Below the pieces are notes generated by a model. It was given only the letters and a program-made list of their open reading frames with translations. It made no database searches and had not been told where the DNA came from. Of a stretch of 64,000 nucleotides of DNA, positions 59,161-64,000 are shown in pieces. Made by a program: the position numbers and the translations under genes. The stretch's first letter is position 1, and each line of letters begins with the position of its first letter. This stretch comes from Tanypteryx hageni (lineage: Eukaryota > Arthropoda > Insecta > Odonata > Petaluridae): assembly GCA_028673005.1 (NCBI GenBank), contig CM054112.1, positions 187,314,564-187,378,563 of the forward strand. The letters run 5' to 3'.

Positions 59161-59304
59161 TCCCCCTCTCACTCATCCCCGTCTTTTCTCCAAATCCGTG
59201 CAGTAGCTAATTAAATCCATCTGATTTCTCTCTAATCCGACCCCTCCGCTTTCATCACTTTTCCCATACGCTGGTAAATGGTCCGCTCGGTCCGGTACTC
59301 TGGC

Positions 59305-60060
59305 TAGATTGGGGGAGGAAAAAATATTCCCTAGGGGAGTCAGGGAGAGGGGAGGGAGAGAAAAAGAGAGAAGAGAGGGAGCGATGTGGGCGAAAGAGGA
59401 GACGCGAACGAGAGGAAGGGGAGAAGGGAGTTGGGAAATAGAGAAAAATGGAGGGAGGGAAGAAGTGAGAGGGAAAAAGAGGGAAGGAGGAAGGGAGAGA
59501 TAAATGGAGAGAGACTGAGGGAGAGCTAAAGAGGGAGAGAAAGAGCGGAGTGATAGAGGAATAGTGCTATGGCTAAGTTATATAGGTGAGAGAGTAACTG
59601 AGATAGGTGAGAGAAAGGGCGAGAGAGGTGTGAGGAGTAGGTGGGTTAGGTGAGGAAGGAGAAAGAGAGAGAGAGAGGAGTGGTTGCTATGGTTGAGAGT
59701 TAATGTGGGGAAATTTCATGCGGGGGCGCCCTGTGACGAGGGCCGAGTGAATTGATGAATGCGCCCTAGGTCGTTACGCGAGGAAGTGTCTGCCGCTGCG
59801 TAATTAAGATCTATCCCCGTTTTCATTACCCTTTAGGAGGGGGGAGGAAGGGGGAGAGGGGAAGGTTGTCGGTCGGCTGAAGAAAGTAAAGGGCGCGGGA
59901 AGGGTTCGGGGGAAGCTGGAAAGGGGGAATACGGGAGAGGAGAGGGCCGGGGGGGAACTTTTGCCGCGATGACGAGCTAGGGTTTGGGCCGGGGAGGGAT
60001 GGAAGTCGAGGAGGAGTCGGGGAAGAGAGGGCTGCAATGGAGGGAGAGAGAAAGATCCAG
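59305..60060. repeat. Long purine-biased tract
   Basis: The plus strand is strongly GA-rich at 59309-59700, interrupted by about 120 mixed bases, and GGGA/GGAGG-rich at 59830-60055. The 64-codon plus-strand and 108-codon minus-strand frames are low complexity. Confidence 0.75.
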
Positions 60061-60319
60061 CGTTTAACGCCGTGCCACTCATTTCGAGCCAGGCGCCTGC
60101 CGCGCTGGCATCAAGGAACCCATGAGTCACTCACACCCCCCGACTTACTTTAATCAACGAAGCCTCTTGCAATTATTCGCGACTCGACCCGCCCCGAGAG
60201 GGTTTCTTATTTTTTTAAGAAGAGTATTTTTCTTTCGGGGCTTTGTTTCGGTTTTATGTGGCGCCGATCGAAGGTGCGTCGGTCTTCAGAAGCATAAAGT
60301 ATTTTCGCCCCTCTTTTTT

Positions 60320-60865
60320 ATTATGGGGGAGAGGGAGAAATGGTGACTGGGTATTTGGAACGGAGAAAGAAGGGAGAGTAGAACAAGAGGATAAAAATGA
60401 GAAGAGAAATAGGAGAAAAACGAATATGAGGGATGAGAGGGAGTGCTTGCGGTGGTATTGAGAAGTGGGAAGGAGTGTCAGAACGGAGAAGGATGGAGAA
60501 TGAAGAAGGAAGAGAGGGGAGTGGAGAAAAGCCGACGAGAGGCCAGAGGAAGAAGAAGAAAAGGGAGAGAAAACAGCGAGTTAAAAGGAGGGCAAAAGCG
60601 TAGAGTGACGGGAAAGGAGGTAATTCGTGGGAGGTAGCGAAGGGGTGGGAGAGGAAGCGAAGATAGGAAATGCGAAGGGAACAGGGAGAATGAGGTTGGG
60701 GAAGGAATGTGTCGGAGGGAGGTAAGGGAAAGAGGGAGAAAGGGAAGTGGAGAAATAGGAACCAAAGTTCGTTGACCCGTTAAAGGGGAAGGAGAGAGAT
60801 GGAAGAGAGAGAGAGAGAGAGGGAAGAGGTAGGGAGAGAGAGGGAGGCGAAATCGATATGGCGAT
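60320..60865. repeat. Long purine-biased tract with (GA)n run
   Basis: About 540 bases are GA-dominated on the plus strand, with a GA run at 60804-60822. The 176-codon and 106-codon minus-strand frames here are Ser/Pro/Leu-rich translations of the CT strand. Confidence 0.75.
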
Positions 60866-61556
60866 GAGTGGTGGTGAGTCCTCGTTGGAAGGCGAGACCA
60901 AGTGGCTGGATGTGTGAATGTGTGCGCTCGCGTGGCCCCAAGAGGAAAGGGGGCCACGGAGACGAATCGTGACAGGCCCCTTTGGGACGCGGGGGCCACA
61001 AGAAGCATTCGTCGTCTCTCAGTCTAGCCACCTGACGCTAGCAGGGGGATTCTCCTTTTACCCAGTCGGCTTTACCTCCTTCAGCCTTTATGATATGCTA
61101 TGGAAGGGTAGAGGGCGTTAAGGTAGGTAGGTAGGTTTTTTTCGATAGGAAGAGAGTTGAATTGTCGCGTGATTGTTGCAGGGATTAAGGGTTTTGGAAG
61201 GTTTTGACGTTGGGGACTCGGGAGGGTACCGCCGTCTTGGCCGTCTGGATTGCAGTCAGTTCACTCACTGAAGAGTGAAAATATAAGAAATTGGATCTGT
61301 CCTCTCGCATTTTGAGTCGAATGATGGTAAACCGTGGACGCGTTGTTGTATTTTATAAGAAAATATTCGTTTATTTAGGCCGCAATTCAGAAATTTTTCG
61401 TAAGGAATGGTTCAATCGTATGCAGTTTTTTGTAACGTCGAACTGTCGTGTCCGATGCCGCCAGAAAAATGTTCGCGCCAGAAAAAAATAATTTTATTTT
61501 ACCTTTCTTCACATGAGTATAAATATAAAAAACAATCTCATCGTTTTGGGCACATG

Positions 61557-61564
61557 CGCTGCGT
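61557..61564. repeat. 8-bp TSD (left), CGCTGCGT
   Basis: It matches 61846-61853 (CGCTGCTT) at 7 of 8 positions. Confidence 0.6.
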
Positions 61565-61845
61565 CATAGGTTACCAAACTGGAGGTCGCAAAAGGTTTTC
61601 TGTGGAGTCTGGAAAGGTTTACAGAAGGTCGCGAAAGCGAAATTTTTTTGTTTTATTTTTTAATTTTATGTATGGATATATTTAGAATAAGATTGATTTT
61701 CGTTCAAATAAAACTGATATTTATAATATTTGGAAATTTATAACATGTTTTATATTTGTTGATTGATGGATGGAGTTAAGGAGTTAGCTATAAGATCGGC
61801 CGCCTTAGGAAAGGGTCGCAGATGGGTCAAGTTTGGGAACCGCTG
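61565..61845. mobile_element. hAT-type MITE (281 bp)
   Basis: The left end CATAGGTTACCAAACT matches the reversed right end CAGCGGTTCCCAAACT at 13 of 16 positions. The flanking 8-mers differ by one base. GGTCGC words lie just inside both ends. The right end is a better hAT match than the left, so the left has decayed. A 92-codon frame overlaps the left half without recognisable content. Confidence 0.68.
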
Positions 61846-61859
61846 CGCTGCTTGGATTC

Positions 61860-63570
61860 GTTTATGTCCGTTAATCTCTATCGTTTGCAATCAAAATAAA
61901 AATATTTTTGGAAGCAAAGGGAAATTAATTTGATAATGGTTACTTTTGACCCGTATAATTAATTTGTAGCCATGACTATCAGTAGATTGTTTTTCTCATA
62001 ATTCGTTTGCATTTTTCATTTCAATAATTGAATTTATTCCATCGACTGCTTGCTTTATTTGTACTAATTTTCTCCATGATTCGCTGTATATTTCCAGGAT
62101 TTTATAACTTGCCACCCATTTTAGTCGTTTTTGCTGTGGATACCGCACGATTCAAACGTGGGCCAATTTTAGATTCCTTTTTCATTTCCTTGTTATATTT
62201 TCGTAACGGCAATTCCAATTTATATCGCTCGGTTATGAATTCCTCTATTTATTTGCTCTCGATGTAAAGAGACGTAGCAGCGTCAATTAGCGACGGACAA
62301 ACATTTCAAAATTAGATGGGCAAACAATTCGAGCGTGATAGGCGAAAATAAAGATCCCATCAGAGTTGCAATGACGTGGAAATGTTTGCGGAAAGAGTTG
62401 GACGCAGGATAATTTCCAGGAAGTGCGAGTCGAATTAAATTGTCGATGTCTAGTTCGACACAGCACTAGCACTCCGGGTCGGGAAATTTTTTTAAACTGC
62501 GGAATAACGTAGTTTGTTCTGGGAGAGGTCGCGGTAGCAAAAGGAACAACAACAACTCTTCGGCCAATTTTCGCGGGAACAAGTTGCGCGTGCAGAGTTT
62601 TTCGCGCGTAAAAGTTTTGGACGGCAGATTCTTAAGCACGCTGTGTAGGATAAAAGTCGGACAGCGCAATGCTTTTATTCTGACTAGGAAAGTGCTGGAG
62701 CAATTTTTCCCGAGCGTTTCGTTCGTTAATCTTTGCCTGCACCCGCTCCAAGGAGGGCAAGAAAATGCTCGTTGTCTTGCTCGATGACTGCATTATTAAC
62801 GTAAAGTATATACCCAAGTGCATTATATTGGGCGAATACTATGAGTGCACGTGTTTTTATTTTTATGCAGATTTTTTCTTTGCCAATTATGGTGGCCACT
62901 CAGTGTGGCAAACACAGAGCGATGACACTTGACTTGTCACTGCTCACTCTGTATTTTCTAGAGAGTTTGTTGCTTTTGGATGAAATATCCTCTTTGAATC
63001 ATATAATTACCTCTGTATTTTTGACTTGTTTATTATTAGATCGCTCTTTTGGTCATTCTGCAGTGGAATGTGTGGATATAATTGGATTTATTTCGTTACA
63101 ATTGAATAAACAATGCGTAATTCGTCTTCTTTTAGCAATTACATATCTTTTTATCCAATTTTTGATTAAATGAGACGGTAAATTTTCAGATAAAATATCT
63201 GTATTATTGCAAACAATGTGATCCTATTTCGGACAGTTTAAATTAATTCAAAAGTGTATTAAAACTCGTTGAGAGAATAACATACGTCGCCTTCGCTATT
63301 CCATCGAATCGTGGCACAATACGAATTACAAATGCGCAGTTAATAGATGAACGAAACGCTGAGAACTGGATAACCCCGTTTCAACTTATAATTCTGCGGA
63401 ACCGCACTTTCCGAGCCAATCACGTGTCCTTCCGGCACCCTCTCAATTTCGGCGGGAGGATGTCGAACACGGGCGACGAAATAAGATTGAGTGACGTATT
63501 TAGTCACGAAAATCCGACACTCTCACGTTTCTCCGATCCTCGCGGGTCCTTTCCGTGACTCTTTCGGGTT
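61860..63570. other. Intergenic DNA without recognised features
   Basis: The 110-codon plus-strand frame at 62841-63173 is hydrophobic (Leu/Phe/Ile-rich) but lies in AT-rich DNA and shows no domain. No repeats or element ends were seen. Confidence 0.4.
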
Positions 63571-63579
63571 CACGAATGG

Positions 63580-63801
63580 GAGAGAAGAGGGTGGAGAGGA
63601 GGGGGCGGGGATGAGGGACGGGGGTGTGGGTTAAGCCGGGGTTGGCAGGGAAGTGGTTGCGGGGGCGGAAGGAGGAGTAGGAGACATTTGCATGCGGAAG
63701 CGCGTCGTACGGTGGTGTGGGATCAAAGGGATGGAGGGAGAGGGCAGAGGAAAGGTAGGAGGAGGGTGCGAGGGAGGGAGGGAGAGAGAGAGAGAGAAAT
63801 A

Positions 63802-63846
<45 letters not shown>
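63580..63846. repeat. Purine tract ending in (GAAA)n and (GA)n
   Basis: GGGA-rich sequence leads into a GA run (63781-63796), then nine to ten AAAG/GAAA units (63801-63836), then GA again. The block is an all-purine strand of about 65 bases. Minus-strand frames here contain SFFLSFFL-type repeats caused by the array. Confidence 0.9.
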
Positions 63847-64000
63847 GTCATCAGCCTCGACTGACGGAATGGCCTCGCGAAACGATGCAAGGTCAACGCA
63901 ACACAATCATCCTCTCCCCCTCGTCTCCTCGATCTATTTCCCACCAAAACGCGCACGCTAGGTCTCTTTTTCTCTATCTCTTTCTTTATTTCTTCTCCAA

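Overview
This window reads as nuclear, non-coding DNA of an invertebrate animal, most likely an arthropod. That assignment is an inference. It rests on a eukaryotic tRNA-Ser(GCT) gene, two tRNA-derived SINEs, many short DNA-transposon derivatives (hAT-type, PIF/Harbinger-type and foldback-type), long GA/CT and TA microsatellites, and CpG dinucleotides that are common throughout, which argues against a methylated vertebrate genome. The species cannot be named from this sequence. No protein-coding gene could be supported. The longest open frames lie inside purine- or pyrimidine-biased low-complexity tracts and encode Ser/Pro/Leu-rich or Arg/Glu/Gly-rich strings with no recognisable domain.

Layout. 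0-2 kb holds a SINE next to a hAT-type MITE. 2-15 kb is mostly single-copy-looking sequence broken by long strand-biased GA or CT tracts, ending with the tRNA-Ser gene (minus strand) near 14.6 kb. 15-27 kb is a mobile-element district with few GA tracts. It holds two members of a family with AGGCG-type inverted ends, one of them split by a Helentron-like insertion; a 2,046-bp hAT-type element that carries a third member of that family; hAT-type MITEs; two abutting Harbinger-like MITEs; a second SINE; and a lone hAT end. 27-37 kb mixes a relatively GC-rich, GA-rich segment (27-29.5 kb) with AT-rich DNA, a 266-bp tandem duplication and another hAT MITE with a perfect 8-bp target duplication. 37-46 kb holds a roughly 506-bp segmental duplication, TA microsatellites, a possible reverse-transcriptase scrap and a 745-bp hAT-type element. 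46-51 kb contains a compound TA/CATA microsatellite and a 1,278-bp foldback-like element whose arms are built from 16-bp repeats. 51-64 kb is again GA/CT-tract DNA, with a fourth member of the AGGCG/AGCGC-ended family at 56.3 kb and one more hAT-type MITE at 61.6 kb.

The interest of the window is in its transposon record rather than in a gene system. At least eight insertions have both ends and a direct target duplication readable by eye. One nested insertion can be checked against two empty-site paralogues in the same window. One element has inverted arms made of a 12-bp constant plus 4-bp variable repeat whose order is partly shared between the arms.
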